A stretch of 64,000 nt of DNA, from NCBI GenBank assembly GCA_008638415.1, contig VWVT01000004.1, positions 124,001 through 188,000 on the forward strand, given 5' to 3'. Made by a program: the position numbers and the translations under genes. A model generated the notes under the pieces. It worked only from the letters and a program-made list of their open reading frames with translations. It searched no databases and was not told the origin of the DNA. The stretch's first letter is position 1; each line of letters begins with the position of its first letter. Shown here one piece after another: positions 18,049-28,134 of this stretch. This DNA is from Nocardiopsis sinuspersici (GTDB lineage: Bacteria > Actinomycetota > Actinomycetes > Streptosporangiales > Streptosporangiaceae).

Positions 18049-18957
18049 ATGTCCCCAAAAAAGCGGGTTTTTACAGTGACTGCGGCCGGCCTGTTCATGG
18101 CCGGGTTCTCCGCGGCACCGGCGTTCGCTGCCCCCTTGGACGAGTCCGCCCCCGAGGCCGCCCCCCAGGTGACCGAGGACACGGTTGACGTCCTTCCCGT
18201 CGACGACGTCGTCGACGGCCTCGAGAGCACGGTTGCCACGGTTTCCAACGCCGTCACGGACAACGGCGGTGACAACGGTGTGACTCCGCCTCCCACCGGT
18301 GGGGGAGACCCTCCGCCGGACAACGGCGGCGGTGACGACGGCGAGACCCCTCCGGGTGACGGTGGTGGTGACGACGGCGGCACGCCTCCGGGCGATGGCG
18401 GCGGTGACGACGGCGAGACCCCTCCGGGTGACGGTGGTGGTGACGACGGCGGCACGCCTCCGGGCGATGGCGGCGGTGACGACGGCGGTACTCCCCCCGG
18501 TGACGGTGGTGGTGACGACGGCGGCACGCCTCCCGGTGACGGTGGCGGCGATGACGGCGGCACGCCTCCCGGCGACGGAGGAGGTGACGGCGGCACGCCT
18601 CCGGACAACGGCGGCGGTGACGGCGGCACTCCCCCCGACAACGGTGGCACGCCCCCCGGCGACGGTGACGGCGACGGCGGCACGCCTCCGGACAACGGCG
18701 GCACGCCTCCCGGTGACGGCACCGACTCGGGTGACGACGGTGACGAGAGCCAGGCTCCCGGCATCAGCGCTCCCGGCAGCACCATCGCCGACGGCGGTCT
18801 CCCCGAGGCCCCGGCTCCGGTCGGCAGCGGTGGTGACGAGACCCTCGCCACCACCGGCGTCGACATGCAGGGCTTCGTGCTCGGCGGCGCCGTGGTGACG
18901 GGCATCGGTGCTCTGGCTCTGTGGGCCGGCGCCCGCCGCCCGGACCCGGTCGCCTAG
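18049..18957 (+). CDS. Sortase-anchored Gly/Asp/Pro repeat surface protein
   Basis: A 302-residue secreted protein. Signal peptide 1-27 ends in APAFA-A. Residues 28-80 are acidic, then a repeat stalk follows (93-176: seven copies of a 12-residue unit GGGDDG-E/G-TPPGD, then shorter GGGDGGTPPDN units). The C-terminus is a cell-wall sorting signal: LATTG at 266-270, a hydrophobic segment and the basic tail ARRPDP. LAxTG is the form preferred by class E sortases of high-GC Gram-positives, so it is probably linked covalently to peptidoglycan. AAGGAG precedes the ATG. The stalk probably projects a partner from the wall; no adhesive domain is visible. Confidence 0.85.
   Translation: MSPKKRVFTVTAAGLFMAGFSAAPAFAAPLDESAPEAAPQVTEDTVDVLPVDDVVDGLESTVATVSNAVTDNGGDNGVTPPPTGGGDPPPDNGGGDDGETPPGDGGGDDGGTPPGDGGGDDGETPPGDGGGDDGGTPPGDGGGDDGGTPPGDGGGDDGGTPPGDGGGDDGGTPPGDGGGDGGTPPDNGGGDGGTPPDNGGTPPGDGDGDGGTPPDNGGTPPGDGTDSGDDGDESQAPGISAPGSTIADGGLPEAPAPVGSGGDETLATTGVDMQGFVLGGAVVTGIGALALWAGARRPDPVA
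18325..18576 (+). repeat. Seven tandem 36-bp coding repeats in the surface protein stalk
   Basis: Seven in-register 36-bp units encode GGGDDG-E/G-TPPGD, followed by related 33-bp units to about 18650. Units differ mainly at synonymous positions, and two carry Glu instead of Gly, so repeats are old enough to have diverged yet close enough for slippage. Copy number may vary between strains. Confidence 0.85.
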
Positions 18958-19015
18958 CGGTACCCCGCGGCGCACGGTCTCCCGGACCCCCGGGTCCCTC
19001 GGGCCGTGCACGCAC

Positions 19016-19051
19016 GGGCCCCGGCCGTCCTTCGACGGCCGGGGCCCTTTT
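19016..19051. terminator. Strong intrinsic terminator after the surface protein gene
   Basis: A perfect 14-bp stem (19016-19029 with 19034-19047), a CTTC loop and then TTTT. It lies between convergent genes and is one of the few terminators here with a U-tract. Confidence 0.9.
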
Positions 19052-19086
19052 CCGTTGCCTCCGCTTCCGGGAGTCCCCGGGCGCCC

Positions 19087-20283
19087 TCACACGCGGGGGC
19101 GCAGCGCGAACGCGAGAAGGAAGGCGCCCACACCGGCGCCCGCGATCACCCACAGCGCGCCCCCCAGGCTGAAGGAGTCGGCCAGGAAGCCCACCATCGG
19201 CGGGAAGGCCAGGAAGCCCGCGCGTCCCAGCCAGCCGACGACGGTGATCCCGTCCCCGGTGCGCACACCCGGCACGTTCCCCGCCGCCGACAGGGTCAGC
19301 GGGAACAGCGTGGACACGCCCAGCCCCATCACCCCGAAGCCGATCACCGTGGTCACCGGGTGCGGCAGCAGCAGGGCGAACGCGATCCCCCCGCCCGCCA
19401 GGAGACCGCAGGCGCGTCCCACCGCGACCGCGCCGAAGCGGTCGGTCACCCGGTCGCCGACCAGGCGGCCCAGCGTCATCATCGCCTGGCAGGCCACGAA
19501 CGGCATCGCGGCCAGGAACAGCGGGGCCTCCAGCTCCGAGGTCATGTACACCGCGCCCCAGGATGCGGCGGAGTCCTCGATGCCGCCGGCGAACATCAGC
19601 AGCACGCCGAGCACGAGCAGGAGCAGTACGGCCCGCCCGGGGACGCGCAGCCGCCGCCCGCTCTCGCCGTCGGTCCCGTCCTCCCGCTCACTGCTGTCCG
19701 GCCCCGGCAACAGCATCCGGCTCACCACCAGGTTCACGCCCACCAGCAGCACGGCCACACCGCCCAGGTGCCACAGGATCGGCACCCCCGCCCCGGCCAT
19801 GGCCGCGCCGAGCAGGCCGCCGGTGACCGCGGCCAGGCTCCACACCGCGTGGAAGGTGTTGATGATGGTGCGTTTGTACCGTCGCTGGACGCGCAGCCCG
19901 TGCGAGTTCTGCGCCGAGTCGGTCCAGGCGTCCGCGCTGCCCAGCACGAAGAGCGCCGCCGCCAGCATCCACCAGCTCTGCGCCAACGCGATGAATGGAA
20001 GCGCTCCCAGGGAGACCAGGCTGGTACCCACGGCCGTTCGGCCGCTGCCGAACCAGTGGATCATCGGACCCGCCAGCATCCCGGTCAGGATCGCCCCGGT
20101 GGGCATCGCCGCGATCGCCAGCCCCAGCTCCGCGTTGCTCAGCTCCAACTGGGACTTGATCACCGGGAGCCACGGCACGGCGTTGGTGTAGGTGAAGCCG
20201 TTGACGAAGAAGAGGGTGGAGACCGCGCCCCTGGCCCGACGGGCCTCCGGAGGCGGGGGCGCGGACCTGGTCTGGATGTTCAC
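19087..20283 (-). CDS. MFS transporter
   Basis: Major facilitator superfamily protein of about 398 residues with twelve predicted membrane helices and a central loop rich in acidic residues (SSEREDGTDGESGRR). Transport direction and substrate cannot be told from sequence; the general layout resembles FucP/YfkF-like carriers. It has ADAWTDSAQNSHGLRV in the cytoplasmic loop between helices 4 and 5. GTG at 20283 is preferred because GGGAG lies upstream; another GTG at 20295 would add four residues. The gene is divergent from a GNAT acetyltransferase, with 318 bp between. Confidence 0.8.
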   Translation of the reverse strand: MNIQTRSAPPPPEARRARGAVSTLFFVNGFTYTNAVPWLPVIKSQLELSNAELGLAIAAMPTGAILTGMLAGPMIHWFGSGRTAVGTSLVSLGALPFIALAQSWWMLAAALFVLGSADAWTDSAQNSHGLRVQRRYKRTIINTFHAVWSLAAVTGGLLGAAMAGAGVPILWHLGGVAVLLVGVNLVVSRMLLPGPDSSEREDGTDGESGRRLRVPGRAVLLLLVLGVLLMFAGGIEDSAASWGAVYMTSELEAPLFLAAMPFVACQAMMTLGRLVGDRVTDRFGAVAVGRACGLLAGGGIAFALLLPHPVTTVIGFGVMGLGVSTLFPLTLSAAGNVPGVRTGDGITVVGWLGRAGFLAFPPMVGFLADSFSLGGALWVIAGAGVGAFLLAFALRPRV

Positions 20284-20601
20284 GGCGGCTCCCACGGTGG
20301 TTTCGGTGCGCGCAGATAGTATCCAGTCCGGTCATCGGATGGCAGACCTTTCCCGCGACCCGCCCCCACGGGCTTGCCTTAGGACGCCGTCCCGATTTAC
20401 ATAGAGGTCCCGAGCCGTAGTCGAACGGACTCCGTCCCCGACCACCGACCTCCCTCCCCGGCCTCCGAACACCGCCCGTGCCCCCAGGGCCGTGGCCCCG
20501 CCCAGCGGTCCGCTCCCGCAAAGGGCCCCCAGCCTGCTGTCCGCCGACTCCCTCGCGCCGGGAACCGTGCCCCTACGGCCCGGACGGAACCGGAAGATCC
20601 C
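20284..20601. other. Divergent intergenic region, MFS gene and GNAT gene
   Basis: No gene is seen in these 318 bp. The stretch around 20340-20410 is locally AT-richer (ATTTACATAG) and may hold the MFS promoter on the minus strand. The rest is GC-rich without a clear motif. Confidence 0.4.
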
Positions 20602-21162
20602 ATGATCAACACGAGCGCGCTGCGAGAAAAACCCACACTGACCGGGGAGAGCGTACGCCTGGTGCCCCTGGGCCCGGAGCACACCGACGCCTACTTCGCC
20701 GCCAGTCTCGACGGGGAGGTCCGCAGACTCACCGGCACCCACGGCCACCTCACCTACACGCAGGCCAAGGAGTGGTGCGAGACCCGTGCGGGCCGCACCG
20801 ACCGCCTGGACCTGGCCATCATCGCGCCCAAGGACGGGCGCTACCTGGGCGAGCTGTCCGTCTACGCCGTCTCGCCCGAGAACGAGAGCGCGGGATACCG
20901 CATCGCCCTGTCCGCGATCGAGTTCACCGGTCGGGGCCTGGGCCGGGAGGCCACCCAGCTCGTGCTGGAGTACGCCTTCGAGCGCATCGGCCTGCACCGC
21001 GTCTGGCTGTACGTCTACACCTTCAACATGAGGGCCATCGCCGTCTACCGGTCCTGCGGATTCTCCGTGGAGGGGCGGCTGCGCGACTCCCTGCTGTGGG
21101 AGGGGCGCCGCCACGACGCCCTGCTGATGGCCGTGCTCAGGAGCGGCTTCCGCCGTACCTGA
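20602..21162 (+). CDS. GNAT-family N-acetyltransferase (RimJ/RimL type)
   Basis: A 186-residue acetyl-CoA-dependent acetyltransferase. The fold begins with GESVRLVPLGPEH. The acetyl-CoA pyrophosphate loop is FTGRGLGREATQLVLEYAF (about 112-130), and the late HRVWLYVYTFNMRAIAVYRSCGF and EGRLRD stretches are typical of the RimJ/RimL branch that acetylates protein N-termini or small amines. Substrate is unknown. It is a single gene between a divergent MFS exporter and the phosphoribosyltransferase fusion. Confidence 0.88.
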   Translation: MINTSALREKPTLTGESVRLVPLGPEHTDAYFAASLDGEVRRLTGTHGHLTYTQAKEWCETRAGRTDRLDLAIIAPKDGRYLGELSVYAVSPENESAGYRIALSAIEFTGRGLGREATQLVLEYAFERIGLHRVWLYVYTFNMRAIAVYRSCGFSVEGRLRDSLLWEGRRHDALLMAVLRSGFRRT

Positions 21163-21293
21163 GGAACGGGTTTTGTCCGGGCCCGGGGTTGCAAGCGCCG
21201 TGTCGGGGGGTATCCCGGTAGCACTTTCCAGCGGCTCACTCCACACAGCCGAGAGGAGCGGTACCGGGGCCCGGGTCCCGGACCGGTGAGGAC

Positions 21294-22607
21294 ATGAACC
21301 CAGTACCCGTTTCACTGCCCTTCGCCGACCGGTCGGAGGCGGGACGCCGCCTCGCGGAGCGGGTGCGCCCCTTCGCGGTCAACGATCCGCTCGTGCTGGC
21401 CCTGCCCCGAGGCGGGGTACCGGTCGGTGCGGAGCTCGCCCAGCGGCTCGACGCCGACTTCGACGTACTGATGGTCCGCAAGATCGGCCTGCCCGGGCGG
21501 CCCGAGCTGGGGGTCGGGGCGATTGCCGAGGACGGACACGTGGTCTACGACGACCTCGCCCTGGCCCGGATGCACGTGCCCCGCCAGGCCCTGTCCGACA
21601 CCGTCGCCGCCGAACGCGACGAACTCGACCGCAGACGCCGTATCTACCGCGGTGAGCGCCCGGCCCCCAGGATCGCCGGGCGCGACTGCGTGGTCGTGGA
21701 CGACGGCGTCGCCACCGGCGGTACCGCACGCGCCGCGCTGCGCATGATCCGCCAGGCCGGACCGGCCCAGCTGGTCCTGGCCGTACCCGTCGCCTCTCCG
21801 GAGGCGGTCGAGCTGCTGCGGGAGGAGGCCGACGCACTGGTGGTGCTCAGCGCGCCGGACAACTTCCGCGCGGTGGGGGAGTGGTACCGCGACTTCGGCC
21901 AGCTCTCCGACAGCCGCGTCACCGAGATCCTGGCCGAACGCGCGCACACGCGCCCGCGGCCGCGGTCCGACACGGCCAGGGGCGTGCGCGTGCGCGCCGG
22001 CCGGGTCTACCTCGACGGCGACCTCACCGTGCCCGCCGACCTGCACGGAGCGGTGGTCATGGCCTCGGACGGGGAGCGCGGCGACCCGCGGTGGCGGTCG
22101 GTCGCCTCGGTCCTGCAGCGGGCCGGGTACGCCACCCTGGTCCTGGAGCTGCTGACCGGGCGGGAACGCTCCTCCGAGGCATGGAGCACGGGGGCCGACG
22201 TACTCGGTGAGCGGTTGAGCGCCGCGGTCACCTGGCTGCGCCGGGCCGCCGACGCGGCCGACGAACCCCTGGGCGTGCTGGCTTCCGGTGAGGCCGCGGC
22301 GGCCGCGCTGGTCACCGCGGCCGAACGGCCCCAGGACGTGGCCGCGGTGGTGGTGCACGGCGGGCGGATCGACATGGCCGGGGACAGCCTGCCGGATGTG
22401 CGGGCGCCGGTCCTGGTGCTGTTGGAGGGCGAGGACTCCTTCGTGCGCGAACTCGGGGAGTGGGCGCGCGGCAGGATGAGCGGTCCCACCGACCTGCGGG
22501 TGACGGCGGGCGCCGAACGGCTGCTCGGGGACGCCGAGGTGTGGCGCCGGGTGGCCTCGGACGCCCTGGACTGGTTCGACCTGCACCTGGGCCGGGGAGC
22601 CCGGTGA
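21294..22607 (+). CDS. Phosphoribosyltransferase fused to an alpha/beta-hydrolase-like domain
   Basis: A 437-residue two-domain protein. Residues 1-215 are a type I phosphoribosyltransferase with early LALPRGGVPVGAELA and the PRPP loop VVVDDGVATGGTA. Residues about 225-437 resemble a dienelactone-hydrolase-type alpha/beta hydrolase. In that domain the nucleophile region reads VLASGEAAAA (serine kept, the usual G-x-S-x-G lost) and LLEGEDSF could supply the acid. Where a catalytic histidine is expected, the sequence reads VTAGAERLLGD, with none. The hydrolase half may therefore be inactive and serve binding. The fusion is known in actinomycetes; the substrate is not established. Confidence 0.82.
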   Translation: MNPVPVSLPFADRSEAGRRLAERVRPFAVNDPLVLALPRGGVPVGAELAQRLDADFDVLMVRKIGLPGRPELGVGAIAEDGHVVYDDLALARMHVPRQALSDTVAAERDELDRRRRIYRGERPAPRIAGRDCVVVDDGVATGGTARAALRMIRQAGPAQLVLAVPVASPEAVELLREEADALVVLSAPDNFRAVGEWYRDFGQLSDSRVTEILAERAHTRPRPRSDTARGVRVRAGRVYLDGDLTVPADLHGAVVMASDGERGDPRWRSVASVLQRAGYATLVLELLTGRERSSEAWSTGADVLGERLSAAVTWLRRAADAADEPLGVLASGEAAAAALVTAAERPQDVAAVVVHGGRIDMAGDSLPDVRAPVLVLLEGEDSFVRELGEWARGRMSGPTDLRVTAGAERLLGDAEVWRRVASDALDWFDLHLGRGAR

Positions 22608-22705
22608 GCCGGGCCGGGGCCGCCCCGCCGGGGGACCGTGGTCGGGAGGCGCGGGAACCGCCGGCGGACGCGGGAGTCGCTGGGGACGAAGACGCGGGCA
22701 TGAGA

Positions 22706-22751
22706 AAACCCGCGGCGCCCTCGACGTTCGTCGTCGGGGCGCCGCGGGTTT
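22706..22751. terminator. Bidirectional terminator between the PRTase fusion and whiB genes
   Basis: A perfect 15-bp stem (22706-22720 with 22737-22751) begins with AAA and ends with TTT, so it supplies a short U-tract in both directions for these convergent genes. Confidence 0.88.
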
Positions 22752-22802
22752 ACTCGGGGGCCGGGGCCACCGGGGAAGATCCGTTGTGCGCGAATACCTC
22801 GG

Positions 22803-23102
22803 CTATGCGGCGTTGGCGCGGCGCATACGGCGACGGCGCTCGGAAGCGCGCTCGTCCTCGTTCAGGCCGCCCCAGGTTCCGTACTTCTCCGGACGCGAGA
22901 TCGCATAGTCCAGGCAGTCGGTCCGAACAGGGCAGGCCGCACAGATCTCCTTGGCCTTGCGCTCGCGAATCTCCCGCTCCGGCTGGCGTTCGCCGTCCGG
23001 GCCGAAGAAGAGCACAAGGTCCTCGCCCCGGCACGCGGCGGCATCCTGCCACCCCCAGCTCGGGCGGGGGCGCAGCGCGGCCTGCCGACGTACCTGAGAC
23101 AT
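22803..23102 (-). CDS. WhiB-family iron-sulfur transcriptional regulator
   Basis: A 99-residue Wbl protein. The four cluster cysteines are present: one in AACRGED and three in ICAACPVRTDC (C-x2-C-x5-C). The turn GTWGGL and a basic C-terminal tail (ERRRRMRRAN) follow. Wbl proteins bind a redox/NO-sensitive [4Fe-4S] cluster and work with the principal sigma factor. The class is uncertain: it lacks an AT-hook of the WhiB7 type. It has a long upstream region without genes, as is usual for Wbl genes under complex control. Confidence 0.93.
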   Translation of the reverse strand: MSQVRRQAALRPRPSWGWQDAAACRGEDLVLFFGPDGERQPEREIRERKAKEICAACPVRTDCLDYAISRPEKYGTWGGLNEDERASERRRRMRRANAA

Positions 23103-23902
23103 GCTTGAACCACCTCTACTGAAATCACTAGTAAGCTGTCGAAAAAGCTTCAGTCACCAAAAATTGGTCATGCGGCGTGAGCGGCCACCCCGCACGACGC
23201 AAACGCCATGGGGGACTGGCGATGTTCCCCGGTGTGTCTGAGACCACGAGAAGCACAGCCTTGCGGCACTGATCCGCCGATGACGGAGTGCTCTCACGCG
23301 AACGGCTGCGGAGGCGGTGACGGCCTCCGTCCGAGCCGGTACGTAATCATGCCATCCCCACTCCCGCTCCTGCACGGGGGGTAGGGAAATTACTCGCACA
23401 ACCGTTACCGAAATCTGATGGCTGTAGAACGATCTACGGTTGTTTGTCCGAGTTTGTCGCAGATCGTCAGATCTGACGTCTTGCGAAGGACACAGCACAT
23501 CGTATGGTGCGATGTCCCTCCTGCCTAGGGGCTTCTGCTGATGTACCGATCACATTGTGGTCCGCGCGGAGTCCCGGGTTCGAGCCTGACCGTATGTCCT
23601 CACCCTCCGTCGCTTCCGGCCGGATGCCCGCAGAGCCCTCCCCCTGCCCTCAGCGCAGCCCCCCACACCTCCCAGGGCCCTTCCGTGCCCCTCGCGACAC
23701 GCCCGGAGCCGGGCACGGGCCGGTCCCCGCGTCACCCGCCCACATGCGCTGGTGCCCTCTCCCCTAGGGGAAGGACCAGGGGGCGGCGCCGGAACAGGTC
23801 GTGGTGCGAAGGCGTCCCAGACGGTAGAAAGCAACGGAAGCGGCCCCTACTTCCGGCCGCGCTCCCGCCAGCGGGACCCGACACAAGGAGGAACGAGACA
23901 CT
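23103..23902. other. Long intergenic region upstream of whiB-like and yccF genes
   Basis: 800 bp hold no supportable protein gene. Roughly 23110-23520 is clearly AT-richer than the rest of the window and probably contains the promoter and long 5' leader of the whiB-like gene on the minus strand. It also contains the 30-bp palindromic element at 23457-23486. From 23540 onward the DNA is Pro/Ser-codon-like filler without a credible start. A small RNA is possible, but I cannot support one by sequence alone. Confidence 0.5.
23457..23486. promoter_or_regulatory. 30-bp interrupted palindrome in the whiB upstream region
   Basis: A 14-bp perfect palindrome CGTCAGATCTGACG (23465-23478) sits inside a wider symmetry, with TCGCA on the left and TGCGA on the right (12 of 15 arm positions match). 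It lies 355-384 bp upstream of the whiB-like start. It may be an operator for a dimeric regulator or an RNA hairpin. Confidence 0.45.
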
Positions 23903-24310
23903 GTGGCCCTCTTGCGGCTCGTCCTGAACGTCATCTGGGTGGTCCTCGCCGGGCTCGAACTGGCGATCGGCTATGTCATCGCCGGGATCATCTGCTGCGT
24001 CCTGATCGTCACGATCCCGTTCGGGATCGCCTCCTTCCGCATGGCCAGCTACGCCATCTGGCCCTTCGGCAGGGAACTGGTCCGAGACCCCGACGCGGGC
24101 GGCGGCAGCACCGTCCTCAACGTCATCTGGGTGATCGTCGCCGGATGGTGGCTGACCATCGGCCATATCGCCGCCGCGATCGCCCTCGCCGTCACTATCA
24201 TCGGTATCCCCATGGCCTGGGCCTCGCTGAAGATGATCCCCGTCGCCCTCGCACCCTTCGGCAACGAGATCGTCCGCAGCGGCCGCTCCCGGGAGCCCTG
24301 GCAGTTCTGA
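23903..24310 (+). CDS. YccF-domain membrane protein
   Basis: A 135-residue integral membrane protein built of two similar halves. Each half starts with LNVIWV (about residues 8 and 72), followed by a hydrophobic helix and a short loop, and each ends near PFG-x-E. This is the YccF (formerly DUF307) arrangement, whose function is not established. The GTG start has AGGAGG about 10 bases upstream. The AI-2E-family transporter gene follows 121 bp later on the same strand. Confidence 0.85.
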   Translation: MALLRLVLNVIWVVLAGLELAIGYVIAGIICCVLIVTIPFGIASFRMASYAIWPFGRELVRDPDAGGGSTVLNVIWVIVAGWWLTIGHIAAAIALAVTIIGIPMAWASLKMIPVALAPFGNEIVRSGRSREPWQF

Positions 24311-24431
24311 CGGCCCCGGCCCCGCGGATCCGGGAGAACCGGAGGGGCCGGTCACGCATCCTCCCCAACACCCCCACGCGGCTGTCGGACCCCAGGCGTC
24401 CACCGTGCAACGTCCAGAGAATGGAGTCCAT

Positions 24432-25760
24432 GTGCAAGCCCAACGGCCGGGAGTGTGGGCGCTCCTGAACAAGTGGCTCGCCTCCCGTCGAGCCCGCGCC
24501 GAGCGCCTCGCCAGGCTGGAGGCGGAGAAGGAACAGGCCCAGGCCGAGGCACAGAGCGCGAAGGACGGACCGGACGAGCCCCAGCGGTCCAGCGACGACG
24601 ACCTCCTGCGGTCGATCAGCAACGTGGCCTGGCGGATCCTGATCATCGGCGTGGTGGCGGGCCTGCTCATCTACGCGCTCGTCTACCTGTCGGTCGTCAC
24701 CCTGCCCGTGATCCTGGCGGTGTTCATCACCGCGCTTCTCATGCCGGTCGCCAACTGGCTGCGCCGCAAGGGGCTGGGCCGGGGCAGCTCGACCGCCATC
24801 TCCCTCCTGACCGGGCTCATCGTGTTCGGCGGCGTGATCTCGCTGATCATCACGCCCGCCATCCAGGGCTTCGGCCCCCTCGTGGACAGCGTCACCAGCG
24901 CGGTGGGCGAGCTCCAGAACATCCGGGTGCCCTTCGGGCTCGACCCGGCGCTGTTCACCGACATGATCGACGACGCCTGGGGACAGATCCAGGGCATGAT
25001 CACCCAGAACCAGGACCAGCTGCTCAGCGGCGCCTGGACCGCGACCTCGGCGGTGATCTCGGTCCTGGTCGGCATCGTCCTGATCATCGCCCTGACCGTG
25101 TACTTCGTGCACTCGGGCGACCAGCTCATGGACTGGTTCCTCACCCTGCTGCCGCCCCGCTCCCGTCCGGGCCTGAGCCACGCGGGCGACGTCGCCTACG
25201 GGGTGATGGGCCGCTACGTGCGCGGTGTGGCGGCGGTCGGCTTCTTCGACGCCGTCGGCATCGGCATCGTCCTGGTCATCGTCCTGGACATCAACCTGGC
25301 CATCCCGCTGATCGTGCTGACCTTCGTCGGCGCCTTCCTGCCGATCATCGGCGCCTTCGTCACCGGTCTGCTCGCCGCCATGGTGGCGTTCGTGACCGAG
25401 GGCTGGATCGTCGCCGTGATCGTGGTCGGCGCCGTGGTCGTGGTGCAGCAGCTGGAGAGCAACGTCTTCGCGCCGCGCATCTACGGCGCGTCCCTCGACC
25501 TGCCCTCGCCCATAGTGCTCATCGCGATCTCCGTCGGCGCCGTCGTCGGCGGGGTCCCGGGGATGTTCCTGGCCACCCCGGTGGTCGCCGTGCTGGCCGC
25601 GCTGCTGCGCAACCGCCCGCCCGCCGTCGAGGACGAGCTGTCGGACGGATCCGAGGACGCCGCCCAGGAGCAGGAGAAGGCGGGCGACACGGTCGTGGTC
25701 GGAACCGACGGGGAGAACGCGAGGGGCGGCGGGTCCACCCCCGCCGACACCACGGAGTAG
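24432..25760 (+). CDS. AI-2E family transporter (UPF0118 type permease)
   Basis: Membrane protein of about 442 residues. A short N-terminal helical, charged segment (ARAERLARLEAEKEQAQAEAQ-like, possible coiled coil) precedes seven or eight membrane helices. The family is recognised by VLAVFITALLMPVANWL and the late FLPIIGAFVTG and GMFLATPVVAVL. Members export AI-2 or act as sodium/proton antiporters, so the substrate is open. The acidic C-terminal tail is disordered. GTG at 24432 has GGAG 7 bases upstream; a GTG at 24405 would add nine residues. A strong terminator follows. Confidence 0.85.
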   Translation: MQAQRPGVWALLNKWLASRRARAERLARLEAEKEQAQAEAQSAKDGPDEPQRSSDDDLLRSISNVAWRILIIGVVAGLLIYALVYLSVVTLPVILAVFITALLMPVANWLRRKGLGRGSSTAISLLTGLIVFGGVISLIITPAIQGFGPLVDSVTSAVGELQNIRVPFGLDPALFTDMIDDAWGQIQGMITQNQDQLLSGAWTATSAVISVLVGIVLIIALTVYFVHSGDQLMDWFLTLLPPRSRPGLSHAGDVAYGVMGRYVRGVAAVGFFDAVGIGIVLVIVLDINLAIPLIVLTFVGAFLPIIGAFVTGLLAAMVAFVTEGWIVAVIVVGAVVVVQQLESNVFAPRIYGASLDLPSPIVLIAISVGAVVGGVPGMFLATPVVAVLAALLRNRPPAVEDELSDGSEDAAQEQEKAGDTVVVGTDGENARGGGSTPADTTE

Positions 25761-25780
25761 GCCGACACCGCGGGGGAGGG

Positions 25781-25820
25781 GGAGGGGCGCCGCCGGGGCG
25801 ATGACCGGCGGCGTCCCTCC
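25781..25820 (+). terminator. Terminator after the AI-2E family gene
   Basis: A 16-bp stem with one G-U pair (25781-25796 with 25805-25820) and an 8-base loop lies 20 bp after the stop codon, followed by C-rich DNA. Confidence 0.8.
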
Positions 25821-26040
25821 CCCCGTCCGTCGCCGGGGAATGCGCCGCGCCCCCGTCCCGTTGGCCGAAAGGGTGTCCGCGTCCCGCGGAAGCGGGGAAA
25901 CCCCTCGTGTCCTCCCCCACCTGTGCCGTTAGTCTGGGTCGGTTGGCCCGAGGCGAGCGCGTGGAAGAGCCGTGCCCCCACGCCGCACACGCGCGCCCGG
26001 CCGTACCGAACCGTTCCGCCACTCTTGAGGAAGCCCCACC

Positions 26041-27639
<1,599 letters not shown>

Positions 27640-27670
27640 GGCGGTGGCGCCGACCGACGCCCAGTGCGTC

Positions 27671-27686
27671 GGGAGGTTCACCTCCC
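27671..27686 (+). terminator. Short hairpin after the ABC-F gene
   Basis: GGGAGG-TTCA-CCTCCC forms a perfect small hairpin 32 bp after the stop codon, followed by TCCTTT. It is a modest terminator. Confidence 0.6.
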
Positions 27687-27704
27687 TCCTTTCGGGTCGG
27701 TGAT

Positions 27705-27739
27705 TACTGCGTTCCGAAACCGGGTTTGGGAACGCAGTA
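27705..27739. other. Second, longer hairpin between the ABC-F and HTH genes
   Basis: An 11-bp perfect stem, TACTGCGTTCC paired with GGAACGCAGTA, encloses a 13-base loop. It has no U-tract. It could be part of the terminator, an operator for the following HTH gene, or a leader RNA structure. Confidence 0.5.
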
Positions 27740-27838
27740 CCCCGTGTGACGCCGGAAGATGTGGCGGAGCGAGAGCGGGATGCCTGATCATGAAGGGGTT
27801 TCCGCGAAGGGTGACCGAACGACTCGGAGGAGTGATCC

Positions 27839-28045
27839 GTGAACGACGTGCCGGGAAAGGGCAGGCGGTTGGTGGGAGCCGACCGCTCCGAACTCGCCGC
27901 CCAGCTCAAACGCCGCTACGAGGCGGGGGAGAGCATCCGCATGCTGGCGGCGGCCACGGGGCGCTCCTACGGCTTCGTCCACCGGCTGCTGAGTGAGGCC
28001 GGGGTGGACCTGAGGGGCCGTGGCGGAGCCACACGCAAGGCGTGA
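27839..28045 (+). CDS. Small helix-turn-helix protein
   Basis: A 68-residue protein, almost entirely one resolvase/transposase-like HTH (about 18-55: ELAAQLKRRYEAG then IRMLAAATGRSYGFVHRLL), with a basic tail ending GRGGATRKA. It is conserved in actinobacteria beside ABC-F genes (compare Rv1473A of M. tuberculosis, annotated as a possible regulator). The GTG start has GGAGGAG 6 bases upstream. It is too small to have an effector domain, so it may be a constitutive DNA-binding protein. Enoyl-CoA hydratase follows after 89 bp. Confidence 0.8.
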   Translation: MNDVPGKGRRLVGADRSELAAQLKRRYEAGESIRMLAAATGRSYGFVHRLLSEAGVDLRGRGGATRKA

Positions 28046-28134
28046 TCCTCCGGCGCGCGGGCCCCGGCCCGCGCGCCCCTCTCGGTTACTGATGAGTAAT
28101 ATCCTGGGTGATACCGAACACGACGGAGGAACCC

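Noticed and set aside
18300-18740. Regular short repeats that might suggest a CRISPR array or minisatellite
   Set aside because: Units are contiguous, without spacers, in frame, and encode a Gly/Asp/Pro stalk within a gene that has a signal peptide and sorting signal.
23154-23498. A 114-codon minus-strand frame upstream of the whiB-like gene
   Set aside because: It lies in AT-richer DNA without the codon bias of neighbouring genes and has no ribosome-binding site or domain.
23560-23600. GGTTCGAGCC resembling a tRNA T-loop
   Set aside because: The flanking five-base stems do not pair, and no acceptor stem, anticodon arm or CCA end can be placed around it.
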